Below, one piece after another: positions 48,745 to 57,227 of a DNA stretch of 64,000 bases; positions within the stretch are counted from its first letter, which is position 1; every line of letters begins with the position of its first letter. Below the pieces are notes generated by a model that did no database searches, was not told the origin of the DNA, and worked only from the letters and a program-made list of their open reading frames with translations. The stretch covers positions 1-64,000 of the forward strand of contig JAAYDF010000141.1 in NCBI GenBank assembly GCA_012729395.1, written 5' to 3'. Origin of the DNA: Phycisphaerae bacterium. Lineage in GTDB: Bacteria > Planctomycetota > Phycisphaerae > UBA1845 > PWPN01. A program made the position numbers and the translations under genes.

Positions 48745-49591
48745 ACGCCGCCGCCTCCTCCTGGCGGAGCATTTCCGCGTACTCGGGTTTGGGCTTGCCG
48801 AAGTACACCATCGCGTCGGCCGGGCACTTGGCGATTACCTTCTCGCGATCCTCCTCGCCGGCGTAGTGCTCGTAGTCGATGTACGCCAGGTTGTCCTTGA
48901 TTTGGAACATATCGGCCAGCAACTTCTGGCACATCTTGCACCCGACGCACCCGACGGTGCAGACCTGCTTGACCAGACGGGCAGGCTCCTTGTTCGAGCA
49001 GGCGATGACCAGCATGCGCTCCTGCTTGAAGGGGATGCTCTCGATGATGTTCCGCGGGCAGGCCCGTACGCACGCTCCGCACCCGGTGCACTTGGCGTAA
49101 TCGATGACCGGCAGGCCGTCCTCCATCCGCATCGCGCCGTAGTTGCAGCTGGCCACACAGTCGCCGAAACCCAGACAGCCGTAAATGCACCCCTGGGTCA
49201 CGCCGACGACATTGGCCTCGACGCAGCTTCGTACGCCGTCGTATTCCACCACGCCCTTTTTGTCTCCGGTCTTCGCGCCGCAGTGGATCACCGGGCGGTA
49301 GGGGTAGCTCTGCACGACCTCGATACCGAGGATCTCGGCAATGCGGGCGGCGGTCTTGAAGCCACCGACGGGACAGCCGTCACAAGCGACGCGCTGTTCG
49401 ACGACCGCCTTGGCGAAGTCGGCACATCCGGCAAACCCGCACCCGCCGCAGTTGGCCGCCGGAAGAGCCTCGGTCACCGCCGGGATGCGAGGATCTTCCT
49501 CGACGCGAAGCTTCTCCTTGGCGATGCCCAGCAGGGTGGCGAAGACCAATGTGATGCCGAAGAGCACGGCGGCGGCCAGTAAAAGCGTCAT
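48731..49591 (-). CDS. rnfB: Rnf complex subunit B (multi-cluster ferredoxin)
   Basis: Accepts electrons from ferredoxin in the membrane Rnf complex. 286 aa with an N-terminal membrane helix (2-22). Predicted iron-sulfur binding: ANCGGCGFAGC (Cys48, 51, 56 plus Cys70/73), Cys135/139/145/149, Cys168/171/174/178 (CTGCGACVRACP) and Cys211/215/218/221. A GGAGAG site precedes the start, 45 bases after rnfA. The C-terminal SQPV is encoded by a family B repeat. Last gene of the rnf operon. Confidence 0.94.
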   Translation of the reverse strand: MTLLLAAAVLFGITLVFATLLGIAKEKLRVEEDPRIPAVTEALPAANCGGCGFAGCADFAKAVVEQRVACDGCPVGGFKTAARIAEILGIEVVQSYPYRPVIHCGAKTGDKKGVVEYDGVRSCVEANVVGVTQGCIYGCLGFGDCVASCNYGAMRMEDGLPVIDYAKCTGCGACVRACPRNIIESIPFKQERMLVIACSNKEPARLVKQVCTVGCVGCKMCQKLLADMFQIKDNLAYIDYEHYAGEEDREKVIAKCPADAMVYFGKPKPEYAEMLRQEEAAASQPV

Positions 49592-49636
49592 ATCTCGATC
49601 TCTCCATCGGACCGGGGTCTACAGCCCGTGGGCCCG

Positions 49637-50251
49637 TTACTTACCGATCCCGGTGAAGCCCATAAACGCCAGGGCGAGCATGCCGGCCATCAGCAGGGTG
49701 ATGCCCGGCCCCTGGAGACAGCGGGGCACGTCGCTGAAGCGAATGTGCTCGCGGATGCCCGCCATGATGGTGATGGCCATCATGAATCCGATGCCCCCGC
49801 CGAACGCGAACACCGTGGCGTTGAGCAGGTTCTGGTACTCGGGCTTCATATCGATCAGCAGGCACGCCCCCAGGATCGCACAGTTGGTCGTGATCAGCGG
49901 TAGAAACACGCCGAAGGCGGTGTACAGAGAGGGGAAAAACTTCCGCAAGTACATCTCCACCAGTTGCACCATCGACGCGATGACCATGATGAAGATGACG
50001 TACTTGAGGAAGTAGAGGGCTTCCGGGTTACCGAACGCCGCGCCAATGGGCGTCAGCACCGCGTGTACCAACAGCCAGGTGACAACCCCCGAGACAGTCA
50101 TGACGAATGTCACCGCGCAGCCCATGCCGACGGCCATGTCCACCTTGCGCGACACGCCGAGGAATGGGCAGATACCCATGAAGCCAGCCAACACCATGTT
50201 GTTGACCAGGGCAACACCAAGAAAAATGCCGATCAAGGCGCCGAAGCTCAT
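49637..50251 (-). CDS. rnfA: Rnf complex membrane subunit A
   Basis: 204 aa with about six membrane segments. The start at 50251 overlaps the rnfE stop by four bases. Typical NMVLAGFMGICPFLGVS and LPLITTNCAILG motifs (Cys in half-membrane helices that hold an iron-sulfur centre with RnfE). The longer open frame upstream reads rnfE out of frame and is not coding. Confidence 0.94.
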   Translation of the reverse strand: MSFGALIGIFLGVALVNNMVLAGFMGICPFLGVSRKVDMAVGMGCAVTFVMTVSGVVTWLLVHAVLTPIGAAFGNPEALYFLKYVIFIMVIASMVQLVEMYLRKFFPSLYTAFGVFLPLITTNCAILGACLLIDMKPEYQNLLNATVFAFGGGIGFMMAITIMAGIREHIRFSDVPRCLQGPGITLLMAGMLALAFMGFTGIGK

Positions 50252-50901
50252 GCCGCACCTCCCTTGACCTTGCGGTAACGGAGTTGGTTGACGATGCCAA
50301 TGACCACGCCGAGCGTCAGGAACGCACCGGGTGGTAAGACCATGATGATCCAGGCGTGCGGCTCGAACGCGGCCGGTAGTTGCACCAGCTTCAGGCTGGT
50401 AGCACCGCCCGGCAGGGTAAGCGAGCCGGAGCCGAGGATTTCGCGAATCGCTCCGAGGATGCTCAGGGCGGTGGTGAAGCCCAGACCCATGCCGAAAGCG
50501 TCGGCCAGCGAACGGGCCAAGCCGTTCTTGATGGCCACGACTTCCGCTCGGCAGATGATAATGCAATTCACGATGATCAGCGGCACGAACGGCCCGAGCT
50601 TCTTGCTGACCTCGTACATGTTCGCCTTGAGCACGAGGTCCGCGATGGTCACGAACGTCGCGATGGTCAGGGTGAAGACCAGGATGCGGACGTGCGGCTT
50701 GATCTGGTGGCGCAGCAAACTGGTGACCAGGTTGGACATGACCAGCACGAAGGTGACGGCGGCGCCCATGACCAAGGCGTTCTCCAGCGTGTTGGTCACC
50801 GCCAGTGTCGGGCACATGCCCAGGAGCTGGACCAGCACGGGGTTGTTGCCGATCACCCCATCCCGAAATTGCCGGAAGTTCGAGCCGTTTTCTTCAGCCA
50901 T
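50248..50901 (-). CDS. rnfE: Rnf complex membrane subunit E
   Basis: 217 aa paralogue of RnfA with six membrane segments. NNPVLVQLLGMCPTLAVTN and FVPLIIVNCIIICRAE are family motifs with the paired Cys. Start at 50901 with AGGAG 9 bases upstream; an in-frame GTG six codons earlier is less likely. It is separated from rnfG by 275 bases containing repeats. Confidence 0.94.
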   Translation of the reverse strand: MAEENGSNFRQFRDGVIGNNPVLVQLLGMCPTLAVTNTLENALVMGAAVTFVLVMSNLVTSLLRHQIKPHVRILVFTLTIATFVTIADLVLKANMYEVSKKLGPFVPLIIVNCIIICRAEVVAIKNGLARSLADAFGMGLGFTTALSILGAIREILGSGSLTLPGGATSLKLVQLPAAFEPHAWIIMVLPPGAFLTLGVVIGIVNQLRYRKVKGGAA

Positions 50902-50993
50902 CAATGCAGTCTCCTGCACGGATACGCACGTTGCGTGCTACACACGTTGATCGATACACACATTCAGTGCTAAACGCGTTGAGCAACGCGCAC

Positions 50994-51041
50994 GCTTAGC
51001 GACACACACGTTCAGCGACACACACGTTTAGCGATACACGC
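50994..51041. repeat. 16-bp tandem repeats abutting a family B palindrome
   Basis: Three units at 50994-51009, 51010-51025 and 51026-51041, each GYTYAGCGAYACACRC. They run straight into GTTTAGC at 51042, the left end of the full palindrome. More diverged units extend to about 50936. Confidence 0.75.
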
Positions 51042-51094
51042 GTTTAGCGGTGCCGCTTGCGGCACCATCCCGGTCGCAAGCGACCGGGCTAAAC
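51042..51094. repeat. Family B bipartite palindrome, full copy
   Basis: 53 bases bounded by GTTTAGC and GCTAAAC. It contains two perfect palindromes, GGTGCCGCTTGCGGCACC and CCCGGTCGCAAGCGACCGGG. It lies in the rnfG-rnfE gap, where it could form two stem-loops in the operon transcript. Confidence 0.8.
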
Positions 51095-51176
51095 GACATC
51101 TCTCTCATGTCTTACCCGCGTCTCTCTAGTGTCTTGCCCGCGTTTCTCTCATGTCTTCCCAGATCTCACTGATGTC

Positions 51177-51734
51177 TCACCGATGCTCCGCCAGTTTGGG
51201 GCGAACGCGATTCGCCACCTCGTTCACGATGTCGGTCACGTAGCGGCTCGACCAGGTCGCCCCGGTGATCGCCTGAATCTGATTGCGGGCGGGATCCGGC
51301 GGGCCCTTCTCCACCTGGATGGCCTTGGCGAAACTCAGCCCTTCATACTGACTCGCCCACTCCCCTTCGATCTTGTTGCCCAGGCCGGGCGTCTCCACGT
51401 TCTCGATGACCTTCAACCCGGTCACCCTCTCGCCGTCCGGGCTCAGGCCGACCACCAACGTGATCTTGTCGACGAAGCCGGACCCTGAAGCCCTGACCGC
51501 CCAGCCGCTGAGCTGGCCCTGCTCGTCGTGGCACTTGAAGACCTGGTAGCCTTCGATCTCGATCACCTCAGTGCGGCTCACATGGGGCACGACCTCGCCG
51601 ATGGCCTCGTTGAGCGCCCGTTGCTGGTTCTCGCGAATGCGAGCCGACAGGGTAGTCTGCGCGCCCGCCAGCATCAGAGCGAAGACCACGCCCAGCAGCA
51701 GGATCAGCCAGGATTCTTCGACGAATTTCTTCAC
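51177..51734 (-). CDS. rnfG: Rnf complex subunit G (covalent FMN)
   Basis: 185 aa with one N-terminal membrane helix (about 8-28) and an extracytoplasmic FMN-binding domain. ITGATWSS ends the domain; Thr160 is the expected FMN-phosphothreonine. ENVETPGLGNKI is also typical. A flavin transferase (ApbE-type) would be needed and is not in this window. Lies between rnfD and rnfE. Confidence 0.93.
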   Translation of the reverse strand: MKKFVEESWLILLLGVVFALMLAGAQTTLSARIRENQQRALNEAIGEVVPHVSRTEVIEIEGYQVFKCHDEQGQLSGWAVRASGSGFVDKITLVVGLSPDGERVTGLKVIENVETPGLGNKIEGEWASQYEGLSFAKAIQVEKGPPDPARNQIQAITGATWSSRYVTDIVNEVANRVRPKLAEHR

Positions 51735-51781
51735 GGCAGTATCCTTCCTCGAAGCATGACACCTCTAGCGGCATCGGTGTG

Positions 51782-51802
51782 GCACCGGCGTCTCGCCGGT
51801 GC
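51782..51802. repeat. 9-bp-stem hairpin between rnfD and rnfG
   Basis: GCACCGGCG/CGCCGGTGC arms with a TCT loop, preceded by GTGTG. A half copy of the same unit is at 44364-44379. It could be a mobile palindrome or an intra-operon RNA stem. Confidence 0.55.
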
Positions 51803-51825
51803 TGCCGCAACCACACCTCTATCCC

Positions 51826-52860
51826 TTATCCCGCAGCCGCCACATGCCCGCCGAACGGCGTTGGTACCGTCCATCGCTCAATCAGCGGGGTCAGCGCGTT
51901 CATGATCAGGATCGCGAACATCACCCCCTCGGGGTACGCCCCGAACAGGCGAATAGTCATCACCAGTCCGCCGACGCCGATGCCGAACAGGATCCGACCC
52001 ACCGGGGTGATCGGTGCCCCGACGTAATCGGTGGCGATGAAGAACGCCCCGAACATCATCGAGCCGGCAAACAGGTGGAACATCGGCCCCTCGAACTCGG
52101 GATTGATCCGGTGGGCGATGGCCGCATACACGAACGCGGTGGCCAGCATGCCCAGCACCGGCCGCCAGTCGGCCACGCGACGGAACACCAGGAACAGCCC
52201 GCCGATCAGCACCGCCAAGGCACTGGTCTCGCCCAGGCTGCCGCCCACGCGCCCGCAGAACAGATCCCACAACGACGGGATGAGGACGCTCGGATCCATC
52301 GCCGCACCGAGCGGCGTCGCCATAGTCACCCCGTCCACGGCGGTATCGCCGATACGCGCCAGCGTGACCGGCTCGGTCCAGATGCCCATCGCCGCCGGGA
52401 AGCAGATCATCAGGAACGCTCGCCCGACCATGGCCGGGTTGAACAGATTCTGCCCCAGCCCGCCGAAGATCGCCTTGGCCAGTGCGATGGATACTACCCC
52501 GCCGATGAACGCCATGTACGGGTTGAGATCCGGCGGCAGCGAGAACGCCAGGATCAGCCCGGTCACGATGGCCGACCCGTCGGTCAGCGAACGCTGGTCC
52601 CGGCCGCGCATCGCGTTCGCGACCGCCTCGGCGATCAGGCACGCCGCCACCGTGACCAGCGGCAGAATCAGCGCATCGAGCCGATAGAAGTACAGCGCCG
52701 CCAGCCACAGCGGCACCAGCCCCAGCACGACCTGAAACATGATGCAGCGCGTGGATGTCCCGCTCGCCAGGTGCGGCGCGGAACTCACCAGGAAGGACCG
52801 CGGTCCTTGTGGTTGCTCCGCATTCGCGTTCTCCTGGGTTACCGTCGGTGCTTCGCTCAT
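51826..52860 (-). CDS. rnfD: Rnf complex membrane subunit D (covalent FMN)
   Basis: 344 aa with about nine membrane segments. Start at 52860 with AGGAG 11 bases upstream; the frame before it is not conserved. SAPHLASGTSTRCIMFQVVLG, GGLGQNLFNPAMVGRAFL and the FMN attachment region DGVTMATPLG (Thr182) fit RnfD/NqrB. FFIATDYVGAPITPVGRILFG ends the family region. The mechanism couples to Na+ or H+ translocation. Confidence 0.94.
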   Translation of the reverse strand: MSEAPTVTQENANAEQPQGPRSFLVSSAPHLASGTSTRCIMFQVVLGLVPLWLAALYFYRLDALILPLVTVAACLIAEAVANAMRGRDQRSLTDGSAIVTGLILAFSLPPDLNPYMAFIGGVVSIALAKAIFGGLGQNLFNPAMVGRAFLMICFPAAMGIWTEPVTLARIGDTAVDGVTMATPLGAAMDPSVLIPSLWDLFCGRVGGSLGETSALAVLIGGLFLVFRRVADWRPVLGMLATAFVYAAIAHRINPEFEGPMFHLFAGSMMFGAFFIATDYVGAPITPVGRILFGIGVGGLVMTIRLFGAYPEGVMFAILIMNALTPLIERWTVPTPFGGHVAAAG

Positions 52861-52975
52861 ACCCGTTTCAACTCCTGGTTCTCGGGTCCATCGTCCCATC
52901 GTGTGCCTTCATACAGCGGTCCACGCAGAGCCGTGCCCGTAAGGAAGCGGAAATCGCGTCGACCGCTCCTTCTCG

Positions 52976-53026
52976 GTCGCAACTCTGCCAGTGTCGCAAC
53001 TCTGCCAGTGTCGCGGCTCTGGCCGG
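52976..53026. repeat. 17-bp tandem repeat between rnfC and rnfD
   Basis: GTCGCAACTCTGCCAGT occurs twice exactly (52976-52992, 52993-53009), then a diverged third unit to 53026. It lies in the 183-base gap between rnfC and rnfD. Confidence 0.75.
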
Positions 53027-53043
53027 CTTCCTCGCACACTTGC

Positions 53044-54429
53044 TCATTTCTTCGCCGCAGCCTTCAGACGCACTTGGTCCTTGCCCGCTCGGATGTACTG
53101 GGCCAACGGTATATGGGCCGGGCAGACATACGAGCAACAACCGCATTCGCAGCACGCGTTCATGTCGTACGCGCCGGCCAGACCGTAGTCGCGGAACTTC
53201 ACCGCGTGCGCGATCTTGGTCGGCGAAAGATGCAGCGGGCAGTTGTCCACGCACAACCCGCATCGGATGCACGGCGTCTCCTGCCAGCGGGCGGTCTCGG
53301 CCTCGGTCATCACCGTGATGCCACTGGTACCCTTGACCACGGTCACGTCGAGGTTGGGCACCGTCGGTCCCATCATCGGGCCGCCGGCCACCACCTTGAG
53401 CGCCGCCTCGCTCACGCCGCCGCAGTGCTCGATCAGCTCGCTGAACCGCGTCCCGAAGGGCACCAGCCAATTCCCCGGCCGCGATACGCCCAGCCCGGTC
53501 ACCGTCACCACGCGATGGGTCAGCGGCTGACCCCGCACCACCGCTCGGGCAATACTGTGCGTGGTCGCGCAATTGACTACCACCACGCTGACATCCAGCG
53601 GCAACCCCTTCGGAGCGCTGGGCACCGTCCGCCCGAGTACTGCCGGTATCAACTGCCGCTCGCCGCCCATCGGGTACTTGGTCGCGCAAACGGCCACCTC
53701 GACGCCCGGCCGATCACGCACCACCTGACGCATAACCTCGATCGCGTCGGGCTTGTTCGCCTCGATGGCCACGATCGCCCGCTGCGCCCCGCACGCCCGA
53801 GCCGCCAGTTGCAGCCCCACCACGATCGCCTCCGGCGACTCCAACATCAGCCGATGGTCGCTGGTCAGGTAGGGCTCGCACTCGCAGCCGTTCATGATGA
53901 CTGTATCGATCGGCTTGGCAGGATTGCGCTTCAGCTTGATGTGCGTCGGGAAGGTCGCCCCGCCCATGCCCACCACGCCGCACTCGCGGATCTTCTGGCA
54001 GATCTCGTCCGGATCGAATCCGCTCGGCTCGACGCCGCCCCAGTTGCGGTCCAGGTACTGCTCCAGGAAATGGGCCGGGACGGGCTCACCCTCGGCAGCC
54101 GGCGTCAGGGGAATGGCCGGCACGCGCCGCCCGCTGGGCAGCACGGCCATCGTACCCGCACCCACCTTGCCCGCCAGTGGAGCATGGATCGGCGCCGCCA
54201 CCGGTGCAGACGCGTCCGCGATCTTCTCCCCGTAGGCAACGTCCTGCTTAGCCTTGACGATCGGTTCGCACGGAGCCCCAATGTGCTGCACGAAAGGAAT
54301 CAGCAGATCCTGCTTCGGCGAAAACAGCCGGATGGGCTCCGCCTCGGCGTAGCCCTTGCGATGCGGAGGATGAATCCCACGAGGAAAGCTCTTGAGACCC
54401 TTCAGACCGTCCAACAACTCGGCGATCAT
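53044..54429 (-). CDS. rnfC: Rnf complex subunit C (NADH/FMN and iron-sulfur)
   Basis: 461 aa peripheral subunit exchanging electrons with NAD. The NADH/FMN region has GVVGMGGATFPTHIKL (151-166) and NGCECEPYLTSDHRLM (180-195). Two 4Fe-4S motifs follow: CIRCGLCVDNCP (Cys387, 390, 393, 397) and CCECGCCSYVCP (around 426-436). The start overlaps the stop of the small upstream membrane protein by four bases. First canonical gene of the rnf operon. Confidence 0.95.
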   Translation of the reverse strand: MIAELLDGLKGLKSFPRGIHPPHRKGYAEAEPIRLFSPKQDLLIPFVQHIGAPCEPIVKAKQDVAYGEKIADASAPVAAPIHAPLAGKVGAGTMAVLPSGRRVPAIPLTPAAEGEPVPAHFLEQYLDRNWGGVEPSGFDPDEICQKIRECGVVGMGGATFPTHIKLKRNPAKPIDTVIMNGCECEPYLTSDHRLMLESPEAIVVGLQLAARACGAQRAIVAIEANKPDAIEVMRQVVRDRPGVEVAVCATKYPMGGERQLIPAVLGRTVPSAPKGLPLDVSVVVVNCATTHSIARAVVRGQPLTHRVVTVTGLGVSRPGNWLVPFGTRFSELIEHCGGVSEAALKVVAGGPMMGPTVPNLDVTVVKGTSGITVMTEAETARWQETPCIRCGLCVDNCPLHLSPTKIAHAVKFRDYGLAGAYDMNACCECGCCSYVCPAHIPLAQYIRAGKDQVRLKAAAKK

Positions 54430-54731
54430 GCCTCATCTCCCAAAGGACAGGCTTGCGGTCGCCACCACCGGGCGATCAACATTCGAGCCACGATGACCCC
54501 GGCGGCCAGCCCGGCCAGCAGCCCGACGCCCTGCCACACCGCGGAGCCGGCCCAGCGATCCGCCAAAAACGCACCCACAATCCCACTTGCCAGCGGCATC
54601 AGAAACACGGTGATTGAAGGCAGAACAAGACTCGGGCCACTATCGATCGGCGTGTCCTCGCCCGACTCGGGGGCGTCGCACGTGGCCGGACACCTGCCTC
54701 GTTGAAGGCAATGCTCGCAGCCAAAACGCAT
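54426..54731 (-). CDS. Small RseC-like membrane protein
   Basis: 101 aa from ATG at 54731, with GGAG 4 bases upstream (a GTG at 54782 is possible). An N-terminal Cys cluster, CEHCLQRGRCPATC, is followed by two membrane segments (about 33-53 and 61-81). This order is that of RseC/SoxR-reducing-system proteins, which are often encoded with rnf genes. The beta-rich part normally before the Cys cluster is absent, so it is a short form or only an analogue. Coupled to rnfC by ATGA overlap, so it probably assembles or regulates the complex. Confidence 0.68.
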   Translation of the reverse strand: MRFGCEHCLQRGRCPATCDAPESGEDTPIDSGPSLVLPSITVFLMPLASGIVGAFLADRWAGSAVWQGVGLLAGLAAGVIVARMLIARWWRPQACPLGDEA

Positions 54732-55031
54732 GTTCTCCAGAAATGACACCTGCTCTGCTCCTGCCTGTCGGCTCTGCGCCACGGCGACACCACATCCGCA
54801 TCTATGCCGACATCGTGTTCAATGAGTGGGCCCGTCCGCTGTGCGGGTGGGGCCAGCACAATTGCCGGGGATGCGTTTGCCAGGAGTCTCGGCCGTTATT
54901 GTATGGCCACCCAGCCGCATTGCAAATTGGCCCGCCGTCGCTGAGAATGCGTTCACCCCCAGACCGCAGCGGAGACGATCGGATCGGCCTGGGTGACGCA
55001 GCTTTCCTCCTTTTGGCGGGTAGTGTGACGG

Positions 55032-57083
55032 ATGACCGTGCCCAAGACCCAACCCAGGATCGATGGCACCGGCCTCATCGAGCTGGATCCTTATCTCGAA
55101 CCATACGCCGATGCCCTGCGCAGTCGGTATCAACGCTACCAGTCAGCCCTTGCACGCATCGCCCGGCTCGCCGGCTCGCTCAATGCCTTCAGCCGCGGAC
55201 ATGAGTACTTCGGTTTCAACCGCGGTTGGCACGAAGACCGCAAGGGGATCTGGTACCGCGAGTGGGCTCCCGGAGCGGACGCTCTCTTCCTGATCGGAGA
55301 CTTCAACCATTGGGACCGCTACGCGGCCCCCCTGACCCGCGACAAGAACGGCGTCTGGAGCATCTTCCTGCCCGACACCCAGGCAGGCCCCTGGCTCGTT
55401 CACGGCCAGGAGGTCAAGGTGCACGTGCACGGCGCCTTGGGCCCGCTGGATCGCGTGCCTGCCTGGATCCGTCGCGTGGTCTACGATCCGAGCACCCACA
55501 ACGCCAGTGGGCAGTACTGGCACCCGCCCAAGCCCTACGAGTGGCAACACCCGACCCCGCGCATCGCGGGAGGCATCCGCGTCTACGAGGCCCACGTCGG
55601 TATGGCCACCGAGGCCGAACGCATCGGCACCTTCACCGAGTTCGCCGACAACATCCTCCCGCGCATCGCCGACGCCGGATACAACACCGTCCAGCTCATG
55701 GCCATCCAGGAACACCCGTACTACGCATCCTTCGGCTACCACGTGAGCAGTTTCTTCGCCGTCTCCTCGCGCTTCGGCACGCCGGAAGACTTCAAACGTC
55801 TCGTGGATATCGCCCACCGGCACGGCCTGCTCGTCCTGCTCGACCTCGTCCACAGCCACGCGGTCAAAAACGTCCACGACGGGCTCAACTTCTTCGACGG
55901 CACCGGGCATCAGTACTTCCATGCCGGCCCGCGCGGGCAGCATCCCGCCTGGGACTCCATGCTCTTCGACTACGACAAGGACGAGGTTCTCCGCTTCCTG
56001 CTCAGCAATGTCCGCTTCTGGCTCGATGAGTACCACGTCGACGGCTTCCGCTTCGACGGCGTCACGAGCATGATGTACCGCGACCATGGCTTGGAACGGG
56101 GGTTTCACTCTTACGACGACTACCTCCGGTCGGACAATGTGGATGCCCAGGCCGTCACCTACCTCCAGCTCGCCAACCAGGTCGCCCACGACGCCAATCC
56201 CCACGCGATCACCATCGCCGAGGATGTTTCCGGCATGGTCGGCATCGCCCGCCCGCTCGATGAGGGCGGATTGGGCTTCGATTACCGCCTGGCCATGGGC
56301 ATCCCCGACTATTGGATCAAGATCCTCAAGGAAAAACGCGACGAAGAGTGGCCCATGGGCGAGCTGTTCAGCGTGCTCACCAATCGCCGGCAGGGAGAGA
56401 AGCACGTCGCCTACGCCGAGAGCCACGACCAGGCCCTCGTCGGCGACAAGACCATCGCCTTCCGCCTCATGGACGCCGACATGTACTGGCTGATGAGCAA
56501 GGGTTGCCCGGGCAACATGATCATCGAGCGGGGTATCGCCCTGCACAAGATGATCCGTCTGATCACCTTCGCCCTAGGCGGCGAGGGCTACCTCAACTTC
56601 ATGGGCAACGAGTTCGGGCACCCTGAGTGGATCGACTTTCCGCGAGAGGGCAACAACTTCTCGTACCAATACGCCCGCCGCCAGTGGTCCTTGGTCGACG
56701 ACCCCGCCCTGCGCTACCGCGACCTCGACGCCTTCGACCGCGAGATGCAGAACCTCGATGAGAAGTACAACCTCCTGGCCGAGCCGCTCATCGAACTCAT
56801 CCAGGTGCACGAGGACCACAAGATGCTCGTCTTCCGCCGCGGGGCGATGGTCTTCATCTTCAACTTCCATCCGCACCATTCGCAGAGCGGATACCGGTTC
56901 GGCGTCCCCGAGCCTGCCAACTACCGCCTGGTGCTCAATACCGACGAGTTTTGGTTCGGCGGACACGGCTTGGTCAACACCGGCCAGGTCTACCCGCGAC
57001 AGACCATCCCCGCCGACGGCCGCAACCAGTCTGTCCAGATCTACATCCCCTGCCGAACCGCGCAGATTCTGATGCCTGTTTGA
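55032..57083 (+). CDS. glgB: Eukaryotic-type 1,4-alpha-glucan branching enzyme (GH13_8)
   Basis: Introduces alpha-1,6 branches into glycogen, 683 aa. The N-terminal CBM48-like region has WAPGADALFLIGDFNHWDR. The barrel has GYHVSSFFAVSSRFGTPEDF, nucleophile Asp342 (GFRFDGVTSMMY), acid/base Glu397 (IAEDVSGM) and Asp466 (AESHDQAL). GNEFGHPEWIDFPREGN is typical. The GVTSMMY context and overall layout match plant/animal branching enzymes (GH13_8) rather than E. coli GlgB (GH13_9). The start has only weak site support. No other glycogen gene is adjacent. Confidence 0.9.
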   Translation: MTVPKTQPRIDGTGLIELDPYLEPYADALRSRYQRYQSALARIARLAGSLNAFSRGHEYFGFNRGWHEDRKGIWYREWAPGADALFLIGDFNHWDRYAAPLTRDKNGVWSIFLPDTQAGPWLVHGQEVKVHVHGALGPLDRVPAWIRRVVYDPSTHNASGQYWHPPKPYEWQHPTPRIAGGIRVYEAHVGMATEAERIGTFTEFADNILPRIADAGYNTVQLMAIQEHPYYASFGYHVSSFFAVSSRFGTPEDFKRLVDIAHRHGLLVLLDLVHSHAVKNVHDGLNFFDGTGHQYFHAGPRGQHPAWDSMLFDYDKDEVLRFLLSNVRFWLDEYHVDGFRFDGVTSMMYRDHGLERGFHSYDDYLRSDNVDAQAVTYLQLANQVAHDANPHAITIAEDVSGMVGIARPLDEGGLGFDYRLAMGIPDYWIKILKEKRDEEWPMGELFSVLTNRRQGEKHVAYAESHDQALVGDKTIAFRLMDADMYWLMSKGCPGNMIIERGIALHKMIRLITFALGGEGYLNFMGNEFGHPEWIDFPREGNNFSYQYARRQWSLVDDPALRYRDLDAFDREMQNLDEKYNLLAEPLIELIQVHEDHKMLVFRRGAMVFIFNFHPHHSQSGYRFGVPEPANYRLVLNTDEFWFGGHGLVNTGQVYPRQTIPADGRNQSVQIYIPCRTAQILMPV

Positions 57084-57227
57084 CCCGTCCGCTGCGGGGC
57101 GATCATCGGGGGTCCGCCGCTTTCCGCGCGGTTACCCTGGCGTGCACTGAGTCTCGGCTTTCTGGAATCGATCCCCATGGGCGGTAAGATGGCTTCTTGG
57201 GAAGTGGACGGTTCGGGAGGATCGGTG

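Noticed and set aside
50252-50815. N-terminal extension of the rnfA frame
   Set aside because: It reads rnfE in the wrong frame; the true start at 50251 overlaps the rnfE stop by four bases.
50994-51041. CRISPR-like or iteron origin array
   Set aside because: Units are contiguous 16-mers without spacers, inside an operon gap; no replication gene nearby.
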